Source of the DNA: Thiobacter sp. AK1
Lineage (GTDB): Bacteria > Pseudomonadota > Gammaproteobacteria > Burkholderiales > Thiobacteraceae
Reading direction: 5' to 3'
Assembly (NCBI RefSeq): GCF_039822265.1
Contig: NZ_JBAJEX010000001.1
Location: 186,001-250,000 of the forward strand
DNA length: 64,000 nucleotides
Shown here: piece by piece, positions 17,271 to 26,436 of the stretch
Position numbering within the stretch: the first letter of the stretch is position 1
How the letters are laid out: every line of letters starts with the position of its first letter
Translations under genes and position numbers: made by a program
The notes under the pieces: model-generated
Databases searched by the model: none
What the model was told of the DNA's origin: nothing
The model's input: the letters and a program-made list of their open reading frames with translations, nothing else

Positions 17271-18941
17271 ATGTCCCTCGACACCCTTTCCGGGGCAAAA
17301 GCGCCGCAAGGCGCTTTTGCCTTTTTGCAGCCTCGGAAATCGCCGGGCCCCTGGCGCCTGCTGACTGCAAGCGTGACCTTGTTCATGGCCATTCCCCTGC
17401 TGGTGGTGGCCTCCGCCATGCTGCACCCAGATCGGGAGACCTGGCGTCATCTGGCAGAGAACGTCCTGGTTGGCCTGGTGCGCAACACGCTCCTGCTCAC
17501 CCTGGGCGTCAGCCTCGCCACCGCCGTGCTGGGCACCGGACTCGCTTGGCTCACGGCAGTGTGCGAGTTCCCGGGGCGCCGGTTATTTGCCTGGAGCCTG
17601 ATGCTGCCCCTGGCGCTTCCCGCCTACGTCACGGGCTTCGTGCTGGTGGGGCTGCTGGATTTCACGGGTCCGGTGCAGACCTTTTTGCGCGAGGTCTTCG
17701 GGCCGAATTTGCGCCTGCCACCCATCCGCTCGGGGGGTGGCGCGGCCCTCGCCCTCACCCTCGCCCTCTACCCCTACGTCTATCTGCTGGCGCGCAATGC
17801 CTTCTTGAGCCAAGGAAGGCGCGCCCTCGAAGTGGGGCAGAGTCTGGGACTCAGCCGCCGCCAGGGTTTCCTGCGCATTGCGCTGCCCATGGCGCGCCCA
17901 TGGATCGCCGGCGGCGTCGCCCTGGTGGCCATGGAAACCTTGGCCGATTTCGGCACCGTGGCCGTGTTCAACTACGACACCTTCACCACCGGCATTTACA
18001 AGGCCTGGTATAGCCTGTTTTCCCTGCCCGCAGCGGCCCAGCTCGCCTCCGTGCTCATGCTCATCGTGCTGGTCGTTTTGCTCGTGGAGCAACACCTGCG
18101 TTCAGGCATGCGTTACACCCAGACAGGACGCGCAAGCCAAGCACGCGAGCGCATCGTGTTGCGCGGCGCGGCGGCCTGGGGCGCAAGCCTCATGTGCGCG
18201 GCGGTGCTCGCCGCCGCCTTCGTCGTGCCGGTGGGGCAGCTCGCTGTGTGGACGCTGGAAGTTGCGGCGCGTGACCTAGACAGCCGTTACTGGGCCTACC
18301 TCGCCCGCTCGCTATTATTGGCGAGCAGCGCTGGCCTGTTGATCGCCGGCGTGGCGCTCCTCATGGCTTATGCCCGCCGGCACCACCCCGACACCCTGAT
18401 GAACGTGATGGTGCGCATCGCCACCCTGGGTTATGCGGTGCCGGGTGCGGTGCTGGCCATCGGCATCTACCTGCCCATCGCGTGGTTCGACCATGCCTAC
18501 GTGGCCCTGATGCGGGAACTGTTCGCCCGCGACGCCGCGCCGCTTCTGTCGGGCACGCTTGCGGCCATGCTCTCCGCCTATCTGGTGCGTTTTCTGGCGG
18601 TGGCATATGAACCGGTGTCGGCAGCCCTGCAGCGCATCACGCCCAGCATGGACGAGGCCGCGCGCAGCCTCGGTCTCACGGGACGCCAGCTGCTGGCACG
18701 GGTGCACCTTCCCCTCCTGCGCGGCGGCGTGCTCACCGCGGCGCTGTTGGTATTCGTGGACGTGATGAAGGAAATGCCCATTACGCTGATGACCCGTCCC
18801 TTCGGGTGGGACACCCTTGCCACCCGCATTTTTGAGATGACTTCGGAGGGCGAATGGGAGCGCGCCGCCCTGCCCGCCGTGGCGCTGGTGCTAGCGGGGC
18901 TCGCGCCCGTGATCCTGCTCACGCGGCAAACGGAGCGCTGA
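17271..18941 (+). CDS. fbpB: Fe(III) ABC transporter permease, fused double domain
   Basis: Inner-membrane permease of 556 aa made of two six-helix BPD_transp_1 halves, with two EAA-type loops (ALEVGQSLGLSRRQGFLRI and MDEAARSLGLTGRQLLARV). The annotated ATG at 17271 has no clear ribosome site, and its first 18 codons contain a perfect terminator hairpin. An in-frame TTG at 17325, right after the hairpin, would still leave the first helix (WRLLTASVTLFMAIPLLVV) intact. Which start is used decides whether the hairpin is translated. Confidence 0.9.
   Translation: MSLDTLSGAKAPQGAFAFLQPRKSPGPWRLLTASVTLFMAIPLLVVASAMLHPDRETWRHLAENVLVGLVRNTLLLTLGVSLATAVLGTGLAWLTAVCEFPGRRLFAWSLMLPLALPAYVTGFVLVGLLDFTGPVQTFLREVFGPNLRLPPIRSGGGAALALTLALYPYVYLLARNAFLSQGRRALEVGQSLGLSRRQGFLRIALPMARPWIAGGVALVAMETLADFGTVAVFNYDTFTTGIYKAWYSLFSLPAAAQLASVLMLIVLVVLLVEQHLRSGMRYTQTGRASQARERIVLRGAAAWGASLMCAAVLAAAFVVPVGQLAVWTLEVAARDLDSRYWAYLARSLLLASSAGLLIAGVALLMAYARRHHPDTLMNVMVRIATLGYAVPGAVLAIGIYLPIAWFDHAYVALMRELFARDAAPLLSGTLAAMLSAYLVRFLAVAYEPVSAALQRITPSMDEAARSLGLTGRQLLARVHLPLLRGGVLTAALLVFVDVMKEMPITLMTRPFGWDTLATRIFEMTSEGEWERAALPAVALVLAGLAPVILLTRQTER
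17294..17326 (+). terminator. Perfect intrinsic terminator between fbpA and fbpB
   Basis: 12-bp perfect stem (17294-17305 with 17310-17321, GGCAAAAGCGCC), GCAA tetraloop (17306-17309) and five T (17322-17326). It starts 29 nt after the fbpA stop and lies inside the annotated 5' end of fbpB. Likely a partial terminator that sets the binding-protein to permease ratio. Confidence 0.85.
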
Positions 18942-18943
18942 AC

Positions 18944-19990
18944 ATGGCGGCAGCCCTTGAGTTGAAGGAGGTGGAAAAGCGCTTCGGCGCAACGAAAGTG
19001 GTACAGGGCGTGTCCTTTCATCTGGCCCCGGGCAGCATCGCCTGCCTGCTTGGCCCCAGCGGCTGCGGCAAGACCACGGTGTTGCGCCTCATTGCCGGCT
19101 TCGAAGAAGTCAGCGCCGGTGAGATCCTCCTTGATGGCAGCGTGGTGAGTCGGCCGGGGCATACCCTGCCGCCCGAGCGGCGCCAGGTGGGCATGGTGTT
19201 CCAGGATTACGCCCTGTTTCCCCATCTGAGCGTGGAGAAAAACATCGCTTTCGGTCTTTCCCGCTGGCCGGCCGCCGCCCGCGCCACGCGCGTCAAGGAG
19301 CTGTTGGAACTGGTGGGCCTGGCAGGCTACGCCCGGGCCCATCCCCACGAGCTCTCCGGTGGCCAACAGCAGAGGGTGGCGCTGGCGCGGGCGCTAGCGC
19401 CCCGGCCCGAACTGCTGCTTCTGGACGAGCCCTTCTCCAACCTGGATGTGGAATTGCGCGAGCGGCTCGGCCTGGAACTGCGCCAGATCCTCAAACACGA
19501 AGGCATGACCGCCATCCTGGTGACCCACGACCAGCAGGAGGCCTTCGCCATGGCAGACGAGATCGGGGTCATGCACGAGGGCCGCATTCAGCAATGGGAT
19601 AGCGCCTACCGCCTGTATCATCAGCCCGCCAACCGCTTCGTGGCCGACTTCATCGGCCAGGGCGTGTTCCTGCCGGGCACGGTGCTCAACTCCCATCAGA
19701 TCGAAATCGAGCTGGGCATCCTCGACGGGTCCTTTCCTCGCGAATGCAGCAAGGGCTGTCCGGTGGACGTCTTGCTTCGCCCCGACGACATCGTGCACGA
19801 CGATAGCAGCCCTCTCCTGGCGGAAGTGGTGCACAAGGCCTTTCGCGGCGCCAGCATTCTCTACACGCTGCGCCTACCGAGCGGGGGCACAGCCCTCTCC
19901 CTCGTGCCCAGCCACCACGATCACGCCTTGGGGGAAAAAATCGGCATCCGTCTCGACGTGGATCACGTGGTGGCGTTCAAGCGCCTATAA
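18944..19990 (+). CDS. fbpC: Fe(III) ABC transporter ATPase
   Basis: 348-aa ATP-binding subunit that powers FbpB. Walker A GPSGCGKTT, Q loop VFQDYALFPHLS, signature LSGGQQQRVALARAL, Walker B LLLLDEPFSNLD, switch His in LVTHDQQEA, and a C-terminal regulatory TOBE-type region (VDVLLRPDDIVHDD). The ATG at 18944 is 2 nt after the fbpB stop; a longer in-frame start lies inside fbpB and is unlikely. Confidence 0.93.
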   Translation: MAAALELKEVEKRFGATKVVQGVSFHLAPGSIACLLGPSGCGKTTVLRLIAGFEEVSAGEILLDGSVVSRPGHTLPPERRQVGMVFQDYALFPHLSVEKNIAFGLSRWPAAARATRVKELLELVGLAGYARAHPHELSGGQQQRVALARALAPRPELLLLDEPFSNLDVELRERLGLELRQILKHEGMTAILVTHDQQEAFAMADEIGVMHEGRIQQWDSAYRLYHQPANRFVADFIGQGVFLPGTVLNSHQIEIELGILDGSFPRECSKGCPVDVLLRPDDIVHDDSSPLLAEVVHKAFRGASILYTLRLPSGGTALSLVPSHHDHALGEKIGIRLDVDHVVAFKRL

Positions 19991-20028
19991 TCCCGAGCCT
20001 GCCATACCTCCTGCGCGCAGCGTCCCGC

Positions 20029-23000
20029 ATGGTGAAACCACCCCGCCCGTTCTCCCACAAGATGGCTTTGAGCGTCGCCGCCGGCTTCGCGCTGGTGCTC
20101 GCCCTCATGGTGTCGCTGGCAGTGGTCGGCCTGCGCGAGATGGCCTCCATCAACGACCACCTGGAACGCATCGTCAACGAGAACAACGCCAAGGTGGAAC
20201 TCGCCACCGCCATGCGTGATGCGCTGCGTCAGCGCATCATCACCATGCACAGCATCGTCATCGCCCCCGATCCCTTCGAGCGCGAAGAGGCCTTGCAGCG
20301 CTTCTACGAATACGGCATCCAGTTCAACAACGCCCGCCAGAAGCTGGATCGGCTCGCCTTAAGCCGCGAGGAAAAAGCGGTGCTGGAACGCATCCGCACT
20401 CTGGCCAACGTGGCCCAGCCCAAGGTGGTCAGTGGCATCGAGCATGCCATGAACGACGAGCAGGAAGCAGCCCTGCGCATCCTGCGGCAAGACGCCATCC
20501 CCTCCCAGCAGCAGCTGGTGGCGCAACTGGAGGCCATGGTGGATCTGCAGCGTCAGGCAAGCCGGCAGGCCGCCGAGGAGGCCGCCCGGGCCTACCGTCA
20601 AACGGTGTGGTTAATGATCGCCCTTGGAACCAGCCTGGTGCTGCTGGGCATCGTCGTCTCGGGCTGGGTAGTGCGGCACATCAGCCAGCAGACCCAGCAG
20701 ATCGTGCGCGAGCAGGTGAAGTACAAGACCCTGTTCACCACCAACTCCGATGGCATCGTCCTGGTGGCCGATGGCCGCTTCATCGACTGCAATCCCGCCA
20801 CCCTCACCATGTTCGGCTACGACAGCGTGGAAGCCTTCTGCCGCACCACGCCCGCCGAGCTAGGCCCGGCGAGCCAGGCGGACGGCACACCCTCCGGCGA
20901 ATACGGCATGCGCCAAATCGAGAAGGCGATACGCGAGGGCCACTGCCAGTTCGAATGGCTGGGCCGCACGCGCGACGGGCGCGTCTTTCCGGTGGAAATC
21001 GCGCTGCACGCCATGACCCTGGACGACAAGGTGGTCGTGCAGGCCATCATGCGCGACATCACGGAGCGCAAGGAAAGCGAAGCGCGCCTGCGCGCCGCCT
21101 ATGATGCCGCCTTGGAAGCCTCGCGCATCAAGTCCCAATTCGTGGCCAACGTCAGCCACGAAATCCGCACGCCGCTCAACGGCATCATCGGCATGGTGGG
21201 GCTGCTCCTGGACTCGAACCTGGATCCAGAACAGCGGGATTATGCCGAAACCATTCGCTTCTCGTCGGAAGCTTTGCTCACCATCATCAACGACATCCTC
21301 GACTTCGCCAAGATCGAGGCCGGACGTATGGAACTGGAGATCGTTCCCTTCGATCTGCGCGAGACCGTGGAAGAAGCCCTGGAGCTATTCGGCGAGCGCG
21401 CCCATGCCAAGGGTCTGGAGATTGTCTGCGATCTGCCACCCAACTTGCCGACACAGGTATCGGGCGATCCGGCGCGCCTGCGCCAGATCCTGATCAACCT
21501 GGTGGACAACGCCATCAAGTTCTCCCAACAGGGCGACGTGGTGGTGCGCGGTCGAGTCACAGCGGTAAGCGACACTGAACTCGAGCTGCGGATAGAGGTG
21601 AGCGATGCCGGCATCGGCATCAGTCCAGAAGGCATGAAGCGCCTGTTCCAGGCGTTCTCCCAAGCAGACGGCTCCACCACGCGGCGTTATGGCGGCACCG
21701 GACTTGGGCTTGCCATCTCGCGCCAACTCGCCCAGCTCATGGGTGGCGACATGGGGGCGCACAGCACGCCGGGAATGGGCAGCACTTTCTGGTTCACCGC
21801 ACGTGTCAAGCCGGCCGGTCCCGTGACGAATGCCGACGCGGCCCCTGCCCTGCGTGACGTCCCGGTCCTGCTCGCCGTGCCCAACACTCACCTGCGAGAG
21901 GTGCTGGCGCGTCAGCTGGCCCACTGGGGCATGCGAGTGGAAGTCGCCCTCACCAGCGTGGACGCCCACACCAAGTTAAGCCACGCGGCACACCGTGGCG
22001 CGCCCTTGAGCGTCGCCCTGATCGACGTCCAGCTATTGGAGGGAAGTGGTGAGAAGCTGCTTTACGCCCTCGATCAGGATCCGGCTCTGGCGGGTCTCAA
22101 ACAGATCTTGCTCACGGGCATGGCACCCAGGCCTGCGTGGCGTGCCTGGCTCACACCGGGACGACGCGTGCATCTGCCCAAACCGGTGCGCACCGGCCGC
22201 CTGCAGAGTCTGCTGGGCGAGCTTTTGGGCTACGCCCTGCCCGCCCCTGTCCCGGCGGCCCCGGCCAAACATGCCGCGCCGGTGCGCGTGCTGGTCGCGG
22301 AGGACAACGTGGTCAACCAGAAGGTGGTGAGTCACATGCTGCGCAAGCTGGGGGTGCGCGCCGACGTGGTGGCCAACGGCAAGGAGGCTGTGCAAGCCAT
22401 GGCGCGCATTCCCTACGACCTCCTGCTCATGGACTGCCAGATGCCGGAACTGGATGGTCTGGAAGCCACCATCGAGATTCGCCACCGGGAACTCACCCTG
22501 CCCGAGCCGCGGCGCACCCCCATCGTCGCCATGTCCGCCGATGCGCGACCGGAAGCCAAGGCACGCTGCACCGCGGTAGGGATGGACGACTACCTGGTCA
22601 AGCCCGTGCGCCTGCCGGTCCTCGAGCAAACCCTGCGGGCCTGGATCCCATCCTGGCAGCAACCCCAGCAAGACGCCATGAGTGAGGAAAACCCGCCAGG
22701 CCCGGCCATTGACCTGGACAAGGTCCGGCACATGATGAAACGCAATGCCACAGCGGAGCAGGAACTCATCATGCTCTACCTGTCCACCACCCAGGGTTCG
22801 CTGATGGAACTGGCGAACGCGGCGCAACGGGAAGACACAGCAACCTGCGCCGCCAAGGCCCACGAGATCAAGGGTGCCTCGGCCTACGTGGGTGCCCAGG
22901 AGATGCAGCGGCTCGCGGCTGCGGTGGAGCTGGCGGCTCGCAACGGGGAGTGGGAACGGGTACGTGCTGCGACGGAAGAACTGGAAGCGGCGTTCATCCG

Positions 23001-23058
23001 CGTCTGGGCCCAGGTCAACCAGGTGGAAGCCAACCAAGACATCTCGGTTCATCCTTGA
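20029..23058 (+). CDS. Hybrid sensor histidine kinase with two receivers and HPt
   Basis: 1009 aa, BarA-like layout. Membrane helix at about 14-38, helical periplasmic sensor (about 40-190), second helix at about 195-216, PAS domain (about 232-350), HisKA with phospho-His377 ([12 protein letters not shown]), HATPase with DNAIKFS and GGTGLGL, receiver 1 (Asp666), receiver 2 (Asp802 in [13 protein letters not shown]), and HPt His945 ([12 protein letters not shown]). Receiver 1 lacks the N-terminal acidic pair (LLAVPN where DD/ED is expected), so it may not be phosphorylated normally. No response regulator is adjacent. It follows fbpC by 38 bp, so it may be co-transcribed with iron uptake. Confidence 0.93.
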   Translation: MVKPPRPFSHKMALSVAAGFALVLALMVSLAVVGLREMASINDHLERIVNENNAKVELATAMRDALRQRIITMHSIVIAPDPFEREEALQRFYEYGIQFNNARQKLDRLALSREEKAVLERIRTLANVAQPKVVSGIEHAMNDEQEAALRILRQDAIPSQQQLVAQLEAMVDLQRQASRQAAEEAARAYRQTVWLMIALGTSLVLLGIVVSGWVVRHISQQTQQIVREQVKYKTLFTTNSDGIVLVADGRFIDCNPATLTMFGYDSVEAFCRTTPAELGPASQADGTPSGEYGMRQIEKAIREGHCQFEWLGRTRDGRVFPVEIALHAMTLDDKVVVQAIMRDITERKESEARLRAAYDAALEASRIKSQFVANVSHEIRTPLNGIIGMVGLLLDSNLDPEQRDYAETIRFSSEALLTIINDILDFAKIEAGRMELEIVPFDLRETVEEALELFGERAHAKGLEIVCDLPPNLPTQVSGDPARLRQILINLVDNAIKFSQQGDVVVRGRVTAVSDTELELRIEVSDAGIGISPEGMKRLFQAFSQADGSTTRRYGGTGLGLAISRQLAQLMGGDMGAHSTPGMGSTFWFTARVKPAGPVTNADAAPALRDVPVLLAVPNTHLREVLARQLAHWGMRVEVALTSVDAHTKLSHAAHRGAPLSVALIDVQLLEGSGEKLLYALDQDPALAGLKQILLTGMAPRPAWRAWLTPGRRVHLPKPVRTGRLQSLLGELLGYALPAPVPAAPAKHAAPVRVLVAEDNVVNQKVVSHMLRKLGVRADVVANGKEAVQAMARIPYDLLLMDCQMPELDGLEATIEIRHRELTLPEPRRTPIVAMSADARPEAKARCTAVGMDDYLVKPVRLPVLEQTLRAWIPSWQQPQQDAMSEENPPGPAIDLDKVRHMMKRNATAEQELIMLYLSTTQGSLMELANAAQREDTATCAAKAHEIKGASAYVGAQEMQRLAAAVELAARNGEWERVRAATEELEAAFIRVWAQVNQVEANQDISVHP

Positions 23059-23130
23059 CACGGGCGCCGAAACGAGGAGACAGGCTGCGCCTGGAGTGAA
23101 TGCCGCTTTGGTATCGAGGACTCTCCCACC

Positions 23131-23179
23131 GCCCTCGCCGCAGCGGCCGCCGGGCCGCTACTGCCGCGCTGGCGAGGGC
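23131..23179. terminator. GC-rich hairpin between convergent genes
   Basis: Outer stem GCCCTCGCC (23131-23139) pairs with GGCGAGGGC (23171-23179), with an inner AGCGGCC/GGCCGCT stem. It lies after the kinase gene and covers the stop codon of the convergent small gene. There is no T-tract, so termination ability is uncertain. Confidence 0.4.
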
Positions 23180-23427
23180 CGCAATCCGGGAAAATGCCCT
23201 TCCACGATGCGCCGCGAGGCGGGGCTGAGATCGCGCGCTTCCCTGCGCCTGAGGCTCGCCTTGACCTCGGCCTGGTACACGGTCTGGATGAGCTGGGATG
23301 CCAGCGCGCGGGCTTCCTGGGGCGTGAGATGAAGCACCGTGCCACCGAAATCCACGCGCACCCGTTCCCCCTCCTCGCCTTCCGCGACACTGACAGCGAC
23401 GGGGCATTCGGTTCTATCCTGATGCAT
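23158..23427 (-). CDS. Small unknown protein under a sigma-54 promoter
   Basis: 89 aa from the ATG at 23427, preceded by GAGGAGAG. Acidic N-terminal half (VAVSVAEGEEGERVRVDFGG), a likely helix with LTPQEARALASQLIQTVYQ, then a basic C-terminal half (KASLRRREARDLSPASRR). No signal peptide or known motif; I do not recognise the family. The shape suits a small regulator or adaptor. It is read from a consensus -24/-12 element at 23470-23485, so expression should depend on RpoN and an enhancer-binding activator. Confidence 0.75.
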   Translation of the reverse strand: MHQDRTECPVAVSVAEGEEGERVRVDFGGTVLHLTPQEARALASQLIQTVYQAEVKASLRRREARDLSPASRRIVEGHFPGLRPSPARQ

Positions 23428-23469
23428 GGCTGAGTCTCTCCTCGTCGATGGATATCCGAGGCAAGAATC

Positions 23470-23485
23470 TGCAAGCGCCGTGCCA
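23470..23485 (-). promoter_or_regulatory. Consensus sigma-54 (RpoN) promoter
   Basis: Minus-strand sequence TGGCACG-N4-TTGCA matches the -24/-12 consensus at every conserved base. GG and GC are 10 nt apart as required. The predicted transcript starts near 23459, about 32 nt before the ATG at 23427. I saw no equally good RpoN site elsewhere in the intergenic sequence. Confidence 0.85.
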
Positions 23486-23599
23486 GAACCCAAGCATGCG
23501 TCCATGCGGCTGATTTGCTGCGGATTTCTGCGCCGGTTCGGGCCATTCGGCGTATGCCCGGCGTGGAAAGTCCGACAGCGCCGTCGGCGGCCCATCCAA

Positions 23600-24790
23600 T
23601 CACAGACGCTTGACGAGGATTTCGCGCACCTCGTCGTCGCTCAGCACGATGGGATTGGTCTTCATGCTGGAGCCACGGCAATGGGCTACGATGCGGGGCA
23701 GGTCGGCCTCGGTCACCCCGTAGGCGGACAGGCGCGGCAGGTCAAGGGCGCGGGTGAGCTCGGCTAGGCTATGCACCAGGAACACCCGCGCGCCCACCGG
23801 CTCCAGATGCGTCTTATTGCGAAACAGCCGTCCGGCCTGGGCATATTTCACCAAGGCGGGGTTGTCCGGATCGCGCGCCTCCATGATGTCGATATTGGCC
23901 CGCGTGGCCTCGGCCACCAGGGTGCCGCAAACCACTCCGTGGGGGATGGGGAAGAAAGCGCCCAAGGGAGAGGCCAGCCCATGCACCGATCCCAGCCCCG
24001 CCTGGGCAAGCGTGATGCCCGACAGTAGGGCGGCGTAGGCCATCTTCGCCCGGCCCTCCGCCGCACGCGGCCCGCCTTCGTACCACTGCAGCAGTCCATC
24101 CCGCGCCGCGGTCAGACCACTCAAGGCAAGCGCATCGGTGAACGGATTGGCCTTGGTGGAGACGAAACTCTCCAGTAACTGGGTGAGCGCATCCATGCCA
24201 TTGGCGGCGATCAGCTGCGGCGGGCAAGACGCCAACAGGTCCGGATCCACCACCGCGTATTCCGCGACCAGTTTCTCGTCGCCAAAAGATTTCTTGTAGC
24301 CGTTCTCGCCGCGCACCGAGAGCACTGCGTTCTTGGTGGCCTCTGAACCCGTTCCAGCGGTAGTGGGAACGGCAATGAAGGGCGTGGCGGGCCCCAGGTA
24401 GGGCCGTTCGGGTCCCACCCCCTCCAGGTGGTCGAGCACGGAATTGCCGGGCTTGAGCAGTCCGGCAATGGCCTTGGCCGCGTCCAGCACGCTGCCGCCG
24501 CCGATACCCAGCACCACCTCGATCGCCTCCGCGCGGAAACGCGCCACCGCCTCGTCCACCAGCTGCGGCGAGGGTTCGCCAGTGACGGTGAGGCGCTGCC
24601 AGCTGATTCCCGCCTGTTTCAGGCCGCTTTCAAAGCGTTCCCAGTGCCCTGCCGCTTCCAGGGAATGGCCGCCGGTGACGATCAGGGCGCGCTGACCGAA
24701 ACGGGCAGCCAGCGCCGGGACCTTCGCGAACATGCCGGCCCCGAACTCGATGCGGGGCAGGCGCGAGACGGAAAAGGGCGCAAGCTTCAT
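23600..24790 (-). CDS. Iron-containing alcohol dehydrogenase
   Basis: 396-aa group III (Fe-ADH) NAD(P)-dependent dehydrogenase, oxidising alcohols or reducing aldehydes; the substrate is not deducible. Nucleotide motif GIGGGSVLDAAKAIAGLL, PTTAGTGSEATKNAV, and metal-ligand histidines in SVHGLASPLGAFFPIPHG. Its ATG overlaps the ABM gene stop (ATGA). Last gene of a four-gene operon; the sigma-54 small gene starts 173 bp downstream. Confidence 0.92.
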   Translation of the reverse strand: MKLAPFSVSRLPRIEFGAGMFAKVPALAARFGQRALIVTGGHSLEAAGHWERFESGLKQAGISWQRLTVTGEPSPQLVDEAVARFRAEAIEVVLGIGGGSVLDAAKAIAGLLKPGNSVLDHLEGVGPERPYLGPATPFIAVPTTAGTGSEATKNAVLSVRGENGYKKSFGDEKLVAEYAVVDPDLLASCPPQLIAANGMDALTQLLESFVSTKANPFTDALALSGLTAARDGLLQWYEGGPRAAEGRAKMAYAALLSGITLAQAGLGSVHGLASPLGAFFPIPHGVVCGTLVAEATRANIDIMEARDPDNPALVKYAQAGRLFRNKTHLEPVGARVFLVHSLAELTRALDLPRLSAYGVTEADLPRIVAHCRGSSMKTNPIVLSDDEVREILVKRL

Positions 24791-25092
24791 GGCAGCACGA
24801 ACGCCGGACAGAGCAAATGATGCGCCACCCCCTGACGGGGCTCAGCCATCCAGGGCGCCACCAAGTCACGCCACTTGAGATAATGGGCTGTCTGCTTGTG
24901 GGCGGCGGCGGCCGCGGCGTCGCGGAACACTTCGTAGAGCACGAAGCGCGTGGGGTCCTCCGCCTGTTGCAGGACATCGAAGCGAAGATTGCCGGATTCG
25001 GCCACGCTAGCCAGATGGTTCTCCCGGGTGGCGGCAATGAAATCCGCCACATGTTCCGGCTTGACGTGGACATGGACCAGGGTCACGTGCAT
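24787..25092 (-). CDS. ABM-domain (antibiotic biosynthesis monooxygenase-like) protein
   Basis: 101 aa from the ATG at 25092, which has AGGAG in front; a longer start is not needed. Dimeric alpha+beta barrel family (LsrG/YgiN-like): VTLVHVHVKPEHVADFIAAT, GNLRFDVLQQAEDP, FVLYEVFRDAAAAAAHKQT. Members are cofactor-free monooxygenases or isomerases of small reactive molecules. Coupled with the alcohol dehydrogenase, it may handle the same metabolite. Confidence 0.85.
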   Translation of the reverse strand: MHVTLVHVHVKPEHVADFIAATRENHLASVAESGNLRFDVLQQAEDPTRFVLYEVFRDAAAAAAHKQTAHYLKWRDLVAPWMAEPRQGVAHHLLCPAFVLP

Positions 25093-25102
25093 GGGGTCTC
25101 CT

Positions 25103-26002
25103 TCACTCTTGCAAAAGCGCCACAATGTCCTCGCGCCGCGCCTTGCGGGCGAGGCTTAGCGGCGTGTCGCCCGCGAGCGTGGTGGCCCGCCGGTCGGCGC
25201 CGCGCGCGAGCAGGAAGCGCACCACTTCCAGATGACCGTTGGCACAGGCCTTGTGCAAAGGCGTAAAACCCTCGTGGCCCGCCTGGTTCAGCAGTGCGCC
25301 CCGCTGAACCAGCATCTGTACGATGGCGTGATGCCCGCGGCTTGCTGCCTGCATGAGCGGTGTGAAGCCGTAGGCGGTCATGGCGTTGGGATCGGCCCCC
25401 TTGTCGAGGATGAACAGCGTGGCGCGTTCATAGCCATTGAGGGCCGCCCAGTGCAGGGGCTCATAGCCGTGCCGGTCCCGGGCCCGCACATTGGCGCCGC
25501 GGGAAAGCAACAGCAGCGCCGTCTCCTCGCGCCCATTGAACAAGGCCACCATGAGGGGCGTCCAGGAGTCGGCACGGCGCACGTCCACGTCCATTCCCGC
25601 ACGGAGGAACAACAACACCTCGTGCGTCTGCCCCGCCTCCACGCGGCGAAACAGGGCATCAGGCGCGAAGCGCTCTCCCCGCCGCGCGAGCCCGGCCAAA
25701 AATTGGGTACGCTCGGCCTCATCCATGGGCCGCTCGTCGGCCCATGGATCGGCATTGGCCTCTTCCCGCGCACGCCAGTGCTGATGGGCCAGGGACAGGC
25801 GCAGAATCTCCCGCGCCACCTCCGGCGGGAAGCCCTGCCGGGTTTCCGTGTCGGCCACCGCCAGCTCGGAGAGATAAGCCTCACAGGCATCCGTGCCCCA
25901 CAGCTCGACGATACGCTCCAGGATGCGCGGGTAGTCGCGCTCCAAGGCATGGGGATAACGATCCGGTTGATCCGCAAGCCAGCCCGCAAGACGCGCATCC
26001 AT
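25103..26002 (-). CDS. Ankyrin-repeat protein with unknown N-terminal domain
   Basis: 299 aa. Residues 1-135 are an unrecognised helical domain (LADQPDRYPHALERDYPRI, WGTDACEAYLSEL). Then come about five ankyrin repeats to the C terminus (DSWTPLMVALFNGREETALLLLSRG, written in part; HGYEPLHWAALNGYE; YGFTPLMQAASRGH; EGFTPLHKACANGH; AGDTPLSLARKA). Ankyrin repeats bind proteins. The ATG at 26002 has AGGAG 7 nt upstream; an ATG at 26008 would overlap the yjbQ stop but is only 1-2 nt from that site. Confidence 0.85.
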   Translation of the reverse strand: MDARLAGWLADQPDRYPHALERDYPRILERIVELWGTDACEAYLSELAVADTETRQGFPPEVAREILRLSLAHQHWRAREEANADPWADERPMDEAERTQFLAGLARRGERFAPDALFRRVEAGQTHEVLLFLRAGMDVDVRRADSWTPLMVALFNGREETALLLLSRGANVRARDRHGYEPLHWAALNGYERATLFILDKGADPNAMTAYGFTPLMQAASRGHHAIVQMLVQRGALLNQAGHEGFTPLHKACANGHLEVVRFLLARGADRRATTLAGDTPLSLARKARREDIVALLQE

Positions 26003-26004
26003 GG

Positions 26005-26424
26005 TCATTCTCCTAGCAGGTGCAGCACCACCTGTCGGTGCTGGGGCGCACTGCGGTGCTCGAACACGTAGATACCCTGCCAGGCACCCAGCACCGGCGC
26101 ACCCTCCCGCACGGGAATGGAAAGACTGGTCTGGGTAAGCGCCGCACGCACGTGGGCGGGCATGTCGTCGGGCCCTTCGATCACGTGCTCGAACAGGGGA
26201 TCGCCATCCGGCACCAAACGGGCGAAGAAGCGCGTGAGATCGGACTGCACGTCCGGGTCGTAATTTTCCTGAATGAGCAGACTGGCCGAAGTGTGGCGGA
26301 TGAAGAGGGTGAGTAGACCAGTGGCAATGCCGGTTTCGCGCACCCAGCGCAGGACTGGCTCGGTGCACGCGTACAGTCCCTTGCCACGGGTGATGATCTC
26401 GATCACATGATTGGCCTGACGCAT
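26005..26424 (-). CDS. yjbQ: YjbQ/UPF0047 family protein
   Basis: 139 aa, same length as E. coli YjbQ (138 aa), a homotrimeric fold with secondary thiamine-phosphate synthase activity reported. Conserved TLFIRHTSASLLIQENYDP, FFARLVPDGDP, EGPDDMPAHVRAAL, LGAWQGIYVFEHR, and an HLLGE end. The ATG at 26424 has no ribosome site, but a TACAAT -10 box ends 6 nt before it, suggesting a leaderless message. Likely first gene of yjbQ-ank-ABM-ADH. Confidence 0.92.
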   Translation of the reverse strand: MRQANHVIEIITRGKGLYACTEPVLRWVRETGIATGLLTLFIRHTSASLLIQENYDPDVQSDLTRFFARLVPDGDPLFEHVIEGPDDMPAHVRAALTQTSLSIPVREGAPVLGAWQGIYVFEHRSAPQHRQVVLHLLGE

Positions 26425-26430
26425 GGCGCG

Positions 26431-26436
26431 ATTGTA
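26431..26436 (-). promoter_or_regulatory. -10 box directly before yjbQ
   Basis: TACAAT on the minus strand, ending 6 nt before the ATG at 26424. No good -35 box was found. The spacing puts the transcription start at or next to the start codon. Confidence 0.5.
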
